Assembly (NCBI GenBank): GCA_021397835.1
Contig: JAJFZO010000087.1
Location: forward strand, 992,001-1,056,000
Origin: Moringa oleifera
Taxonomy: Eukaryota > Streptophyta > Magnoliopsida > Brassicales > Moringaceae
DNA: 64,000 nucleotides
Direction of reading: 5' to 3'
Of the stretch, positions 41,301 through 57,435 are shown one piece after another; within the stretch, counting starts at the first letter, position 1; each line of letters begins with the position of its first letter. Made by a program: the position numbers and the translations under genes. Under the pieces are notes generated by a model. The model was not told where the DNA came from, ran no database searches, and saw only the letters and a program-made list of their open reading frames with translations.

Positions 41301-41681
41301 ATAAGAAATTTTGAAAGAGAAAAGTATGAATTTTTTTAAAAAATAAAACATACATTAGAGTCTGTTCAAATAATTCTAAATTGTATTCACATTGACGAGG
41401 TTGACGCAGAGGCGAGAGCACTCAGGTCTTCGTCAAGACTTCTGAAACTGGGGATTAACTGGACGAAGAGCATTGATGGTGGTGGCTGCTTTGTTTCGCT
41501 AATCACTTTCTGTTCTCTATCCAGCCTCCTTTCTTCTCCTTTTCTACGAAAGTTTGTCTTATTTAACGTCGTCTGCTGCCTCACTATTTATTCCCTCCCT
41601 TCTCTCAATCCTTCTGCTTTCAACTGGATTCTTTTAGAGAACAAATTAACAATTTGTTGATCCTGATCATTACAATAAACA
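38364..41681. other. Divergent intergenic region between CDPK and RING genes
   Basis: 38364-38800 is of mixed composition and is the CDPK upstream region. On the CDPK sense strand it holds several GGCC/GGCT-type motifs and an AAAACGACG-like element (38616-38624). 38820-41340 is extremely AT-rich with no coding signal and degenerate repeat words. An island at 39300-39450 and another at 40010-40200 are slightly less AT-rich but have no recognisable gene. From 41387 to 41681 lies the RING gene leader and promoter. Confidence 0.6.
41393..41406 (+). promoter_or_regulatory. Tandem TGACG motifs (as-1-like) upstream of the RING gene
   Basis: TGACG occurs at 41393-41397 and 41402-41406, separated by four bases. 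TGA-type bZIP factors bind paired TGACG motifs (as-1), normally with a wider gap. Both are also TTGAC cores. They lie about 280 bp upstream of the start codon at 41682, right where AT-rich DNA ends. Confidence 0.35.
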
Positions 41682-42779
41682 ATGAGGATTTGTTGCCTTT
41701 CTTCTCTTCCTCCTCCTCCTTCTTCTTCTTTGCGGGTATCCTCTGAAAGGCTGAGGGAATCTTTCTGCTCCATTGTTTCCACGGTTATCTTCAAGCTGTT
41801 ATCCTCATTCTTCACCTTGTTATTTGCAGAAGGTGAGTGCAATGCTTTCTTCCTTTATCTTCAGCTTCTTGTATTGAACTCAGTTGCAGTGAAGCCAGTT
41901 CTTCGACAGAAATCACAAAATAATGATTTAATAGCTAGACAGAGAAATGGGTTCTTTTTATTTATAGCAAAATATCCAAAAAGAATATATAAATGAATGA
42001 GAAAATTTCCTGTTTCCGTATAGTTGGAGCCATTTTGGGAGCCATGGCCGGAGCTCTGGTGGGTCTGAAAACGGAGAGAGGGTTTCTAATCGGAGCCAAA
42101 GTTGGAGCCACAAAGGGCTGTGCTTTTTCCATTGAGATCTTCAAATTCTATCTTGCTCTCTGCCAGGTCGATGATAGCCATGAACTCATCCATGCCTTCC
42201 CCCTGGTCAGTTTGCGTTCACCTTCTCTTCCTGAATTTTCACGACTACACAGATTTCTTACATGTCTTCTGTCTTAAAAGGTTGACACCATCGCAAAGCT
42301 AACAAGCAGAGGATTCAACCAGGAGGGACTTATTACAAGAATACGAAACCCATCAGATAGTCAGGTGATTTGCAAGTAATTCTTACAGTATTTATGGGTG
42401 TTTGAAGATTGTTAAGAATCTTGCTTATGTGTGAATGCCATTGGGCGCAGGAGGATTCCCTGGAGAAGATTGAAAAGATCAGAATCACAGAAAGAAGTCT
42501 AATAATGGATTCTACTTCAAGCAATGTAATCTCTTGTTCTGTCTGCCTTCAGGTTGTCTGCTTTCTTCATTCTTTTCCTTTTTCGGACCGATCAATGTTT
42601 GGAGAGATCTTAATCAACTCGATTAGTTACCTCCTCTGTTGTTTATCTGGTTGCAGGACTTCCAAGCAGGGGAAGTGATTAGCCGTTTGCCGCGGTGTCA
42701 CCACGTGTACCATCAACCTTGCATTGACACATGGCTTTTTGGGCACAATTCCTGCCCTTTGTGCAGAAGAACTTTGTGA
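41682..42779 (+). CDS. RING-H2 E3 ubiquitin ligase, NEP1-interacting-protein-like
   Basis: Five exons in frame: 41682-41832, 42024-42205, 42281-42364, 42451-42552, 42657-42779, giving 213 aa. A hydrophobic helix lies at about residues 30-49. It is followed by a Gly/Ala-rich segment ([20 protein letters not shown], 51-70, continuing to about 95) typical of NEP1-interacting proteins (NIP1/NIP2), which are membrane-anchored, some on plastids. The C-terminal RING-H2 has all eight ligands: Cys168, Cys171, Cys187, His189, His192, Cys195, Cys206, Cys209, plus the E2-contact Trp199. The protein ends four residues after the last Cys. Family function is ubiquitin transfer; partners cannot be read from sequence. 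The ATG was chosen as the first in frame with a splice donor that keeps the domain. It converges on V-ATPase B, 848 bp between stops. Confidence 0.88.
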
Positions 42780-43627
42780 TGCTGACATGGTTTCTCTCAA
42801 CCAGGAAGAGAAAGCTGATTTAACCATTTAGGAGAAATTTTGTAAAAGAATAACAATTATTCAACAGTGTTCTTTACTTGTTTGCTTTATTCATTCTTAG
42901 GATTTTTCTTTAGTTTCTGTATGTTTCCCAGCAATCTCACAAGACGTGCTTTAATGAAAAGACTCAGAATTTTGGAAAAAACAATGCCCCTGAAGTATGG
43001 CGGCCACTTCTGCCAAGTCTGAGTCATGCGTGTTAATAATACTTGGTCGAGTTCCTGTAAGCTTCGCCCACTTGTATGTTTCGCCCGCAGCTATTAGCTA
43101 TCCATGAAAGCCAACAACTAGTCAAGTGAGACCAATGCAACAATCTTTGGGTCTAATGGATGGCATCTTGTTTTGAAGCCGCCTTGACAATGTATAAAGG
43201 CTTGTTGATTGGGTTTCCATGCTGTTAGAAGTCCAGTTCAGACAAATGCAGAGGTCTTAGGCAGAGATTCTGGAAATAATATGAAGTTTAAAAGTACAGG
43301 GCTTGGTAAGAAAACCCAAAAGTGTAATTTCAATGCCCAGCCAGATGCAGTTCTCTGCAACGACAAATAAATGAAAGATTCAGTTTTGGTATTATTCTTA
43401 AAAAAGCTTACAGGCCCTCAACATAATTTTTTTTTGATAATTTTAAATACAGACAACAGCCTTTATGCATCAGGGAAAGCACTCGGTAAGATCAGATTCC
43501 GTAATACACGCAGCTTGGACAACGAAATGAGGTGGAGTGACCGGCTTGGCAACTGGGTTGCCAGTCAGAGGAAGAAATGGACTGAGCGAATCAAAAAGTA
43601 AACAAAGCGTGAAGCATCACGATCAGC
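42780..43627. other. Convergent intergenic region (RING and V-ATPase B 3' ends)
   Basis: It holds the 3' UTRs of the two converging genes. Composition is moderate. Short ORFs here (e.g. 43371-43601) have no recognisable similarity and extend into V-ATPase B antisense. No extra gene is seen. Confidence 0.6.
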
Positions 43628-48517
<4,890 letters not shown>

Positions 48518-50548
48518 CTTTAACTTCAAACTGATGATAGTCCAAAGAGGGGGGAAGAAAAAAAAGACGTCAATATAATGCTAACCGCTTGGCAACGAAT
48601 AGCACTCATAAGAACGATAGCAAAGAATTTCACGCTCAACAGATAAACTACAGTGAAATAGCTGGAAATGCCTTTCCAGAAAGACACGTGAACTGATAAA
48701 TGTAACGTAACTAACAGCGATTTTCTCAGCAACCAAACAGATACTCCGCCTAATAAAATTGATTCCATACACAAAAAGAAGTTCCAAGACTTACGGAACC
48801 CCAATTAACTTCACTAACAACTTCACTGAATGAACAGAGCCTGCAACTTGATTCGACTAAACAACTTCACAAATACAAGTAAATTACAGTGTTAAGGACG
48901 TAAGATTCGTGAAGAGATCTGATGAGGAACGCACCACTACCAGTGAGACAACGAGTGAAAGATCAGACGAGGATAACAGCGTGAGTTGGAAAGTTCACGA
49001 TATCCAAACCAACCGCTAGCTTCTATCCGCGAATTTAACTCTTTCTGATGCCTTTTAGATATGAAGACAGAGACACCGGCAATCAATCTCCCCCTTTTCT
49101 CTCTGTTTCTGACCGAGGAACACGAAATCATCAAGCGGCCATGTCTTTCAAAAAAAAGAATAGAGGATATTTTGGTCATTTTAATTAAATAAATTAAAAA
49201 ATATTAAGGGACAAAAAATGGTAAGACTCACTGGCTTGGCCAGTTTGTCAACTTTAATATCCAAATCTGTGTCAAGTGCCCATTTTTCATTGAAGAATAA
49301 AAAGGTAGTAGATATTATATAAATAGATATTTTATTCGAGTTGGCATAAAGGCACCTGTTTTTATAATTATTTTCACCCACCCTGTCATCTTCTTAAATC
49401 GTGTCTACAATTACCCACTAAAAATGTATTAATTTCAATCTCCACACGTTTTCTTTACATCTTCATAAAACACTTTCTTCCACTGTTTTAACATGAGAGA
49501 GAATTTAAATATCTATTTTTATTTGTTTCTACAAATAATGAAACGGAGTTTGCATCTCACGCGCCAACTAAAATATTATTTGAAACTTGCATTGCAAAGT
49601 TGAAATCAGTGAAAGAAATTTGTCATTTTCAAATTGTATGTATTTTTTAAATAAATAAATTTTGAAATAAGTATTTCACAAAGTATTTAAAAATAAAAGT
49701 CTGCAACACTAAAATTAAATTTATTAAATTAGCATAAGTCGGACCTTACATGATAAGCTTGTTCCTTGTATAAGTATTTAAGGTAAGATGTGGTCGTAAT
49801 GTATTTGTTTTTCTTCGAGCATTATGCATAGTACATGACATTATTGCAATCTTCTTATGGAAATTTATGAAGTAAATTTATACAATATGCGTAAATCTAT
49901 AGAAATCTGTATTGCATTATAAACATTATTAAAATTCATAACATAAATTTATATTACCTATATTTCGTCTCAATATTTCAAAAAAGGAAATTGATAAATT
50001 TTATTAAAATAAACATGATATTCCACTAGTTCAAGTCACCTTTTAAAATTTTAGTAGTTACATAATTAAAATTACTTTTTAAAATATGTGCAAAAATATA
50101 AAAAAAAATTAAATATTGTGTATATCATTTTTATGATTCTTTGTAATGTAAAATTTTAAATAAATTTATATTTAAAATTATTTGAAAAATTATATAGGCT
50201 TGATGAAAAAGAGGAGTCTCAAATACATGAAAATAAAGAAGAAGCTCTAACATTCAAGTTAGTTTGAATTTCAAGTGAATTATCAAAAAAATATATATTT
50301 TTCTACAAGAAAAATGTGACTTAAAATAAACAAATGAAGAGTTTTTCAAGTTAATTTGAATTTCAAGTGAATCACAAAAAAGGATGAAAACATATATGAT
50401 GTTTGTTATCGGCAATTGCGATGTAGTGAGTTTTGTATATCCTTTTTATTTGCATGAATTTGTTCTCGAATTACATTGAATTGATAACATGGTAGTTCAA
50501 GTGGCATTACATCAATCCGAAATTGATATAAGAATGGGGCAGAGCACG

Positions 50549-51005
50549 ATTAGGGATATCTTCTTCATCTTCATTCTCCTTTGTGAATTTAATCTCCATT
50601 CACGCGTTGTTTTTCATTTAAAAGAATTAAGGATTAAAATGAAGAATTAATCAATCTTCGGGCAATGGTTAAACAAAGAATCCCCATTTTCTATCATATC
50701 TCTTTTTCACTTATATTTTTTAAAAATATATATATTATTTATTTTTTTAAAAAAATAAATTTAAATAAATTTAAATTAAATTAATTTTTAAACTATGTAT
50801 ATAATAATTTTTTTTAAAGAAAAGCTGGACTCAAGGAGTCTGGAAAAACATGATCCTCGTCTCCTCTTCATTCCCGTTTTAAAAAAATTCAAAGAATCCT
50901 CATTTTTAAACTTGCTTCCATTCGTAAGGAGAATACTCCTCCCATTAGGCTTAGGTCCTCAACGGGGCTCCGACCCACTAAAAAAAAAAACTTGACATCC
51001 CTAAT
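50549..51005. mobile_element. Possible degraded MITE-like element
   Basis: A 9-bp inverted pair, ATTAGGGAT (50549-50557) and ATCCCTAAT (50997-51005), bounds a 457-bp segment. Inside it are short C-rich or T-rich patches and a GGGGCTCCGACCC patch unlike the AT-rich flanks. No transposase fragment is seen. The inverted pair is short and could be chance. Confidence 0.25.
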
Positions 51006-51556
51006 GAGATACAATACAAGTGTATCAATATTTTATATATATATATACATAAGTCATTCAATTTTATTAACAGAAAAATATTAAATAACTTAATTTAAAA
51101 AATATAAAAAAAATATTTAAAGCAATCAAGGAATAAGGAAATTTCGAAGAAGTTTCTTAATATGCCCTTTTGCGGGGGAAAAAACAAAAGAAAGAAGGAA
51201 AGTTTCTTACACTTTGGTAGTTTGTTGGGAAGGTTTAATCGAGAAGCATGTATTTCACGTGGGGTTCAAGGACAGGACAGGACAGCCATGGACAATGGGG
51301 TCTGCATAAATCTTTAATTTTCATGTTTTATGAGCTAAGCGACAAAACTGGTCTGGTACATGCGGGATCTGATTGGGTAATTTAGTCTTTTTAATTTATT
51401 TGAATTTATTTTTTATTAATATTTATAAAGCATGAGGTTAACACTGTAAATATCTATTAATTAACCATTTTTGTAATCTGAAAGGATAGCATAATTCTTT
51501 CAGGATTCGCATTTGAAATTTCGGGTTCTTCAATGCAGCAGTCTTTTTTGGTTATC

Positions 51557-51653
51557 GGGCCAAACTGGGCTCAATATGGGACCTTTTGGACTAGATTTAT
51601 GTCCAGTGTTTTACAATCGGGCCCTTTGGACCCAAAAGTAAACGATGTCGTTT
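51557..51653 (+). promoter_or_regulatory. Orphan promoter-like module: GGGCC/TGGGCT motifs plus AAACGATGTCGTTT
   Basis: GGGCC at 51557-51561, TGGGCT at 51566-51571 and GGGCCC at 51619-51624 precede a near-palindrome at 51640-51653 with 6-bp arms (AAACGA/TCGTTT). GGGCC/T-type motifs and an AAAACGACG-like element also occur together upstream of the CDPK gene. No coding exon follows within 900 bp on the plus strand, and the next gene (nucleoredoxin) ends here from the other side. Confidence 0.35.
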
Positions 51654-52561
51654 GAATGTAAATGAATTATCACCACAAAGTGAATGAGCATCTCTAATAA
51701 TCATTTACAGTCAGAGGCAGTCATTATAAAATAAAATAAAAAGGGATGAAAATGAAAAAAGAGATAATAGATAATTAAAAAAACAATACCTATACTTGTT
51801 TCTATTTTATATTTAAATTTTATTAATAATTTAAATAATTCAAATGACTAAGCTTAAAATTTTTATAAATATAAAAAAATATTTGAATTATCAGTAAGTA
51901 TTAAATATATTTTTAAAATTTTATATTATTAAAAATTTATAAAAAATAATTCATGAGCCAAAAATTGTTTAAATTTAAAAAATTGACTCGAAACAAAATA
52001 TACAAGTTATTTGCCATTTCTGAGTATTTTAATGACAAAATATTTCTTAATTTTATAATTATTTAAACTAAAATTTAATTTATATCCAATTTTTAAAAAT
52101 TAATATAAAATCTATTTAATCTATAAATAAAGACTAATATTATTTATTTTTTATATTTATCTATTAAACTATTATAAAAAAATATCACACAAAAAACCAA
52201 CGGACCCCAATTGAACTTTCACCAATTTGATTCCGTTGGAATAACTATAAAGAAATAGAATATGTTTGGCCAATTTCACACACTTTCGTTTCACCCAAAA
52301 ATTACATTTTTAATTTTTGGGTAATATTTCATAATTCGATCGGACTAATTACAACAAATCCCGATGAACAATCAGTTCTAGAACGTAGATATGATCATCG
52401 CGCCAGAGGGAATTCCATTTCCCATTAGTAAACTAATTAACAAGGCAAAACCAACAAATCCACCATTTAAGAAACAAACACATCAACAATAAGGAAGCTG
52501 AATCGATTAGGATCGTTAGCACGAGCAACACCAACACGAAGATCAAGGACCCAAGCTTTCG

Positions 52562-55500
52562 TCACCTTTCAATGGAGAAGTCATGGTCCGCATGACCTCC
52601 CACGCACTTGGGGTGCACCTCGTACCCACATTCGAGACACTGGTAAGCCCAACCGGACCCTTGCTCGTCGCACTTGCAGCATATAAAGGGTCCTCCTCCT
52701 GTGCCCTCGGAGACCAAAGTGAGCTCGTGGCGGTGCCCTGCATGGTGGACTGATCTGGGCAGGGCTTTTGCCTCGTCCTCCATTTGTTTCTCTAGCAACT
52801 CGACTTTGGCTTCAGTAAAAGGGTAGGCGTTCTCCTGGTAAAGATTTATGAGATTTCTTCCTTGTCTGGTGACAGTTTTGCCGTCTGGACCTAAAATAAT
52901 CAGACAAGGGATACATTGGACGTCGAAGTGCTTAGCAAGGGTCCTGATCGTGGGGTCGCCAAAGGGCAATGCGAGCCATGGCATGGAACCGAAGTAGGAG
53001 TCGAATGCTGCTTGGTCACGATCATTGGACACAAACACTATTTCGAAGTCCTCTGGTGTGCTTTGGATCAGTGTTTGCTTGATCTTCTGGTAGATGGAGA
53101 CAAGCTTGGGAGTGAACTTCTCACATGGAAGGCACCACTGGGCTGAGAAGTATAGTCCTACTGTTTTACCCACCAAGGAGGCAATAGGTACCTGCACAAC
53201 AGTAGAAGCAAGAGGGCCAATATGAGCCAAGTTCTATGGAAATGCAATCTATGCAGACTCCAATATGAGCCAATTACAAGTGCAATCCAACCAAAATGAT
53301 ATCACAGTATCGATGGGTCCATGCAATAAGTGCAGGAGGGCCAAGATTCATATACTGAAGCTACTCGTTAAATGATACTATACATGAAGGCAGCTTTTTA
53401 GTGATCCTGCAAGCTTATCTGCCACATCAGATTGAGATTCCATGTTATTGTTTGAAGTGGGCAAGGTGGATAAGATCTTAGTAAGAAAGAGAGAGAGAAG
53501 TGGAGAATGCTGTATACGGTTGATGATAGCTAGCTAGAAAGAGAAGAAAAGGCCTAGCTTATCCACTTCAAGGGCTTTGTGCATGAGGATTCAGGAGAGA
53601 CTTGCTGATATGACATTGATGGATGTTATAGTAGTGGCCCCAGCCAAAGAACTTAACTAGGTGGATCCAGAAATAGAACTCTTAAAAGCTGAAATAAAGA
53701 TAAAACAACAACTATGGACCTGTGGTGAATAATTTGTCAAAAACTTGGTACTTATCAGTATCTATCGAACTCCAGAGTTCCTGTTACTAGTGAAATTAGT
53801 GCTAATTATGCATGCAAGCAGAAAACAAAACCATCCCATTGTGAGAGTGGATCCTATTACTTCAGTCTCTCTGCTTCAACAACGAGATTCTTTAGATAGT
53901 TTAAAATGCCGAAATCAAAGATAATATTGAAACCTAAGTTTCAGTTAGAAACTATAGCAAGCTTAGTTAATTAGAATAAAAGATCTTATATCTCACAGTT
54001 CTACATTTATATTCAAAATGTCAGATAAGTATGAACGAAGCAAATAATGTCTTATTTACGCTCTTTTGTTCCTGGCTTAGATATTAGTGAATACAGTCAA
54101 GAACTCAATGATCTAAGACATTTCATTTAGATGAAGATGGAGAGGACCAAAAACCCCAAAAGGGTTCACCAATTTGACTTTAATTACTTTAAGCATTGGA
54201 TGCCATTTTGTGTACTTTATAAACTTTCTGGTGCAAAGTACATTCTCTCCCCACCCTTCACCCTAAGAGACGACTTACTCCGGACACAGCTGCCATGATG
54301 ATGTGTCTTCACTTTTTTAGGTTGTCTAAAGCATAAAAGATGTGAGTGAATCGTTTGGACAAGATCATTAATGCCTAGAGTTAAAAGCATATCAAGTTAT
54401 AGAAGATATGAACATGACATGAGTTTGAGTGCCTCAGAGGCTTAAGTGCAAGCACAGACATTGAAGAACGTCCGTGGTATCTTGATGCAAGAAATGTAAG
54501 CTTGACAGGTTTACCAACAACCAATAAGGTGCAAGAAAAAGTAGTGCAATTGAATGCTAATAAAATCAGAAGGGAACTGACCTTTTTAGGTGAGGGATGA
54601 CCCAAAAGATAGTCTCTGTCATGGTTGGTAAGTAAATTGGCTAAGTTTTGTCTGTCATGCTTCTCCCTCTCCTCCCTTTGCAATGCCTCCAACTTCTCTT
54701 TGGTAAATGGAAAGGCTTGCACCCCGTAACGATAAATGAGCTCGACCCCATCGTGCAATGTTGCTTCGTCCTTGTTGTCATTAGGCTGCAAAATGATCAG
54801 ACAAGGAATGCTTTCGATATCAAATTTTCGACTCAGAGCCTTCTTGGTCTCCAGATCTGAAAATGGAATTGCTAGCCATGGCATACATGCACGGTAGTTG
54901 CTGAAGGCATCCAGGTCTTCATCGGATGAAACAAAGACAGTCTCGAAGTTAGACAGGCTGCTCTTGAGTTGCTCGTAGACGCCAACTAGAACCTGAGTGA
55001 AGTTTCGACACGGTGGGTACCAGTTGGCCGAGAAGTAAAGGCCTATGACCTTGCCTTCAAGATCAGAGATCTTCACCTGCAATGAAGAAATCCCAGCATC
55101 TGATGATCAAAAGTTAGTGCAAAGGCCCGAAAGCAATAGAACCCATCAGTCCATTCATGTGTAGAATTGGTGCAATTCTGACAGGTGATATCAGGAGGGC
55201 ACCCAATTGAGTGGTTGCCAATGAATATAGTGGCATCACCGACCAAGATAGTGATAGATTCGAGCGAGCACTATAGACAGATTAACTAAGGACGATAAGA
55301 CTAAGAGCCTACCCAGAGAGGCAACAACTGAGAAATGGGAATCCATTCTACACAAAGGTCCCTGCATAGCTAGACCTGAAAACGATATGCTACCAAATCC
55401 TCACATGTCCATACATGAATGTATCCAGCCACGTATCCTGCCCTTCTATGGCATTAACGCTAGCGAATAGGAGATGAGATGAATAGGTAATACCATTTGT

Positions 55501-57395
55501 CATTAAATTGATTGCACACAGACAAGCATATGGCAACCCATATTGATCAGGACGGCAAGATGTAGGTTGTAAGAAGTATCTACCACATAAGCAAACAGTG
55601 CCCCATAAAAAGGAAAAGATGAGGAAATTCAACAAGGAACGTACCTCCTTCCCTCCTTCTGGACCCTCTCCCCTCCCCATAAAGCACCAGGAAAGAAAAA
55701 ATCCAGCTCCCTCTTTCACAATGACAACAATTATTATGAGAACAAATCGAGAAAAAGGAATTTTTCTGGTGCACGTACTGTTTCATTCCCCACAACCTAT
55801 CAAGACATGTATCATAATTCATAATTAATCTGCTAGTTATCAATCGATTTAGATTAACCTCTTCTTTCCTTCCTTCTCTATTCTTGCTTTTTCCGGGTCG
55901 ACAAATTAACTTGAGGATCTTATGAGAAAAGAGAGAGAGAACACTTATAAGCTTACAAGAGATCAAAAACAAAAGGTATCTAGAAAGATTTCCCTCTAAA
56001 GCTGAGGATCAAAATTATATATGCAAGGATATCTCTTTTCCTTGTAAATAAGTTTACTTCATTAGCCAACAAATCAACAAACAGCGGCAACTACGCTAAA
56101 ACCATGAATATACTAAAAATAATTAATGGATATTTCAAGCAATTGACATCAAGACATTCTTACATATATTATTGCACTGGTAAGACATCCAGCTGAGTGC
56201 ATATAACTGAGTATCCACTATGCCATCTAAGCATAAGCTTGCAAATGATATTGTTACATAACTTGAAAGTATGTCTTAGAAACTTGTCCATGCCAGCAAT
56301 CACTTTCACAGTGCTGGTAGATTTACGGACTCTAGGACCAACGTGTCCTCGGGTCCGTGCAGCTAGAAACTAATTGACATGCTATATCCCATTTACAAAG
56401 CTTGCTTTGCTATTATTCACTATGACGGAAGATCATAAATACAGCTCAGCGAGATTAGTTCATCGATTTAAGGTTTGTAGAAATAAAAAGTCAACAGGAC
56501 AAACAAATCATAAGTAATTGTTGGATAATCAGACTCCACAATATTTCAGAAGAGCCAAAAATGTATGCTTGCTTCTTCCCTTCTAATTTATAGTTTGATT
56601 TGGCTGGACTAACCACCAGCAAATCTATCAGAAAAATCTGTGGTTTTTCCGACAGTGATGTACGGGTATGTCCACTTATAGTTACAAACAAATCTGCACT
56701 TAGAGGCACAAGAAAATCCATTAATCTAACATTTTCGTGATTTAAGGTGACTAAAATATTGGGATTATTGAATTTCTAAACAAAATAATCAAATGATAAA
56801 GAAGTAATATACGAGTTTCGCTTGTGTTTTACGGGACAAATGGGAATATTTCAAGAAACAAACTCAACTTGGCTGTAGACAGTTCCCTTCCTAGCATGGA
56901 AGAACCTGAAGATGATCTATAAACCATGATTTATGATTAAGACTGAAGTAATATATTTTTTTTATATGTATCTTTTAGTCAATAAGTAAATATCACCGCA
57001 TCAAGAGGGGAAAAAAAATGGTAAGCAGAATATTTGGTAGGAGTACGGCCAAAAGAGAGTGCATGCTTCATCTGAGGCCCACACAGCTCGTTACATGAAA
57101 TCTGTGCTAACGGTAAGAATCAATACTTAACAGGTAAAAGAGTATTAACAAGTCTCCCGTCATATAAGCAGGTTTGCTTCTCCATACACAATGGTCGCCA
57201 TAGATTCTCCTTCGCTACTGCGACTAAAAGTACAGAGAAAGAAAAAGACAGAGAGAGAACCTGAGTTCCAGTTGGAGCGAGAAGATAATCACGATCTTCT
57301 GAGGCCAAGAGAGACAAGAATCTTGAGACTAAGCTCTTCTCTGCGGTCCCATTTGTCTCAGCTCGTAGCTCCTTCTTCTCTTCCTCCAAGTTCAT
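52562..57395 (-). CDS. NRX2: Probable nucleoredoxin 2 (two thioredoxin-like domains and C-terminal Cys-rich finger)
   Basis: Thiol-disulfide oxidoreductase family of nucleus and cytosol. Three exons in frame (gene order): 57261-57395, 54582-55076, 52562-53191, giving 419 aa. Each thioredoxin-like domain is preceded by an S-L-L/DYLL-type lead-in (DRDYLLAPTGTQ, DRDYLLGHPSPKK). Domain 1 (about 46-175) has WYPPC at 64-68, so its first active-site Cys is Tyr65. Domain 2 (about 211-345) has WCLPC at 229-233, a complete dithiol motif. Both share the family block MPWLA-(I/L)-PF, and FPFTK/YPFTE follows each domain. The C-terminus has a Cys/His-rich C1-like finger (CCKCDEQGSGWAYQCLECG...HPKC...HADHDF). 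Introns of 1,390 and 2,184 bp separate the exons. The start is the first ATG in frame; a TC repeat lies just upstream on the plus strand. The paralogue number is uncertain. Confidence 0.92.
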
Positions 57396-57408
57396 CTCCT
57401 TCCTTCCT

Positions 57409-57435
57409 TCTCTCTCTCTCTCTCTCTCTCTCTCT
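57409..57435. repeat. (TC)n microsatellite in the nucleoredoxin leader
   Basis: About 13 TC units on the plus strand ((GA)n in gene sense) lie 14-40 bp upstream of the nucleoredoxin start codon, so within the 5' UTR. Confidence 0.9.

Larger units (their letters stand above)
48518..52561. other. Intergenic region between V-ATPase B promoter and nucleoredoxin 3' end
   Basis: 48518-49150 is the V-ATPase B leader and promoter. 49160-50520 is AT-rich with no gene. 50549-51005 is a possible degraded mobile element. 51540-51660 carries promoter-type motifs without an adjacent gene. 51770-52200 is AT-rich with words shared with other deserts in this window. The last 200 bp are nucleoredoxin 3' UTR. 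Confidence 0.6.

Noticed and set aside
55390..55972. ORFs of 109 and 130 codons on the minus strand between nucleoredoxin exons
   Set aside because: They lie inside the 2.2-kb intron 1, have no domain similarity, and are not needed to make a complete nucleoredoxin.
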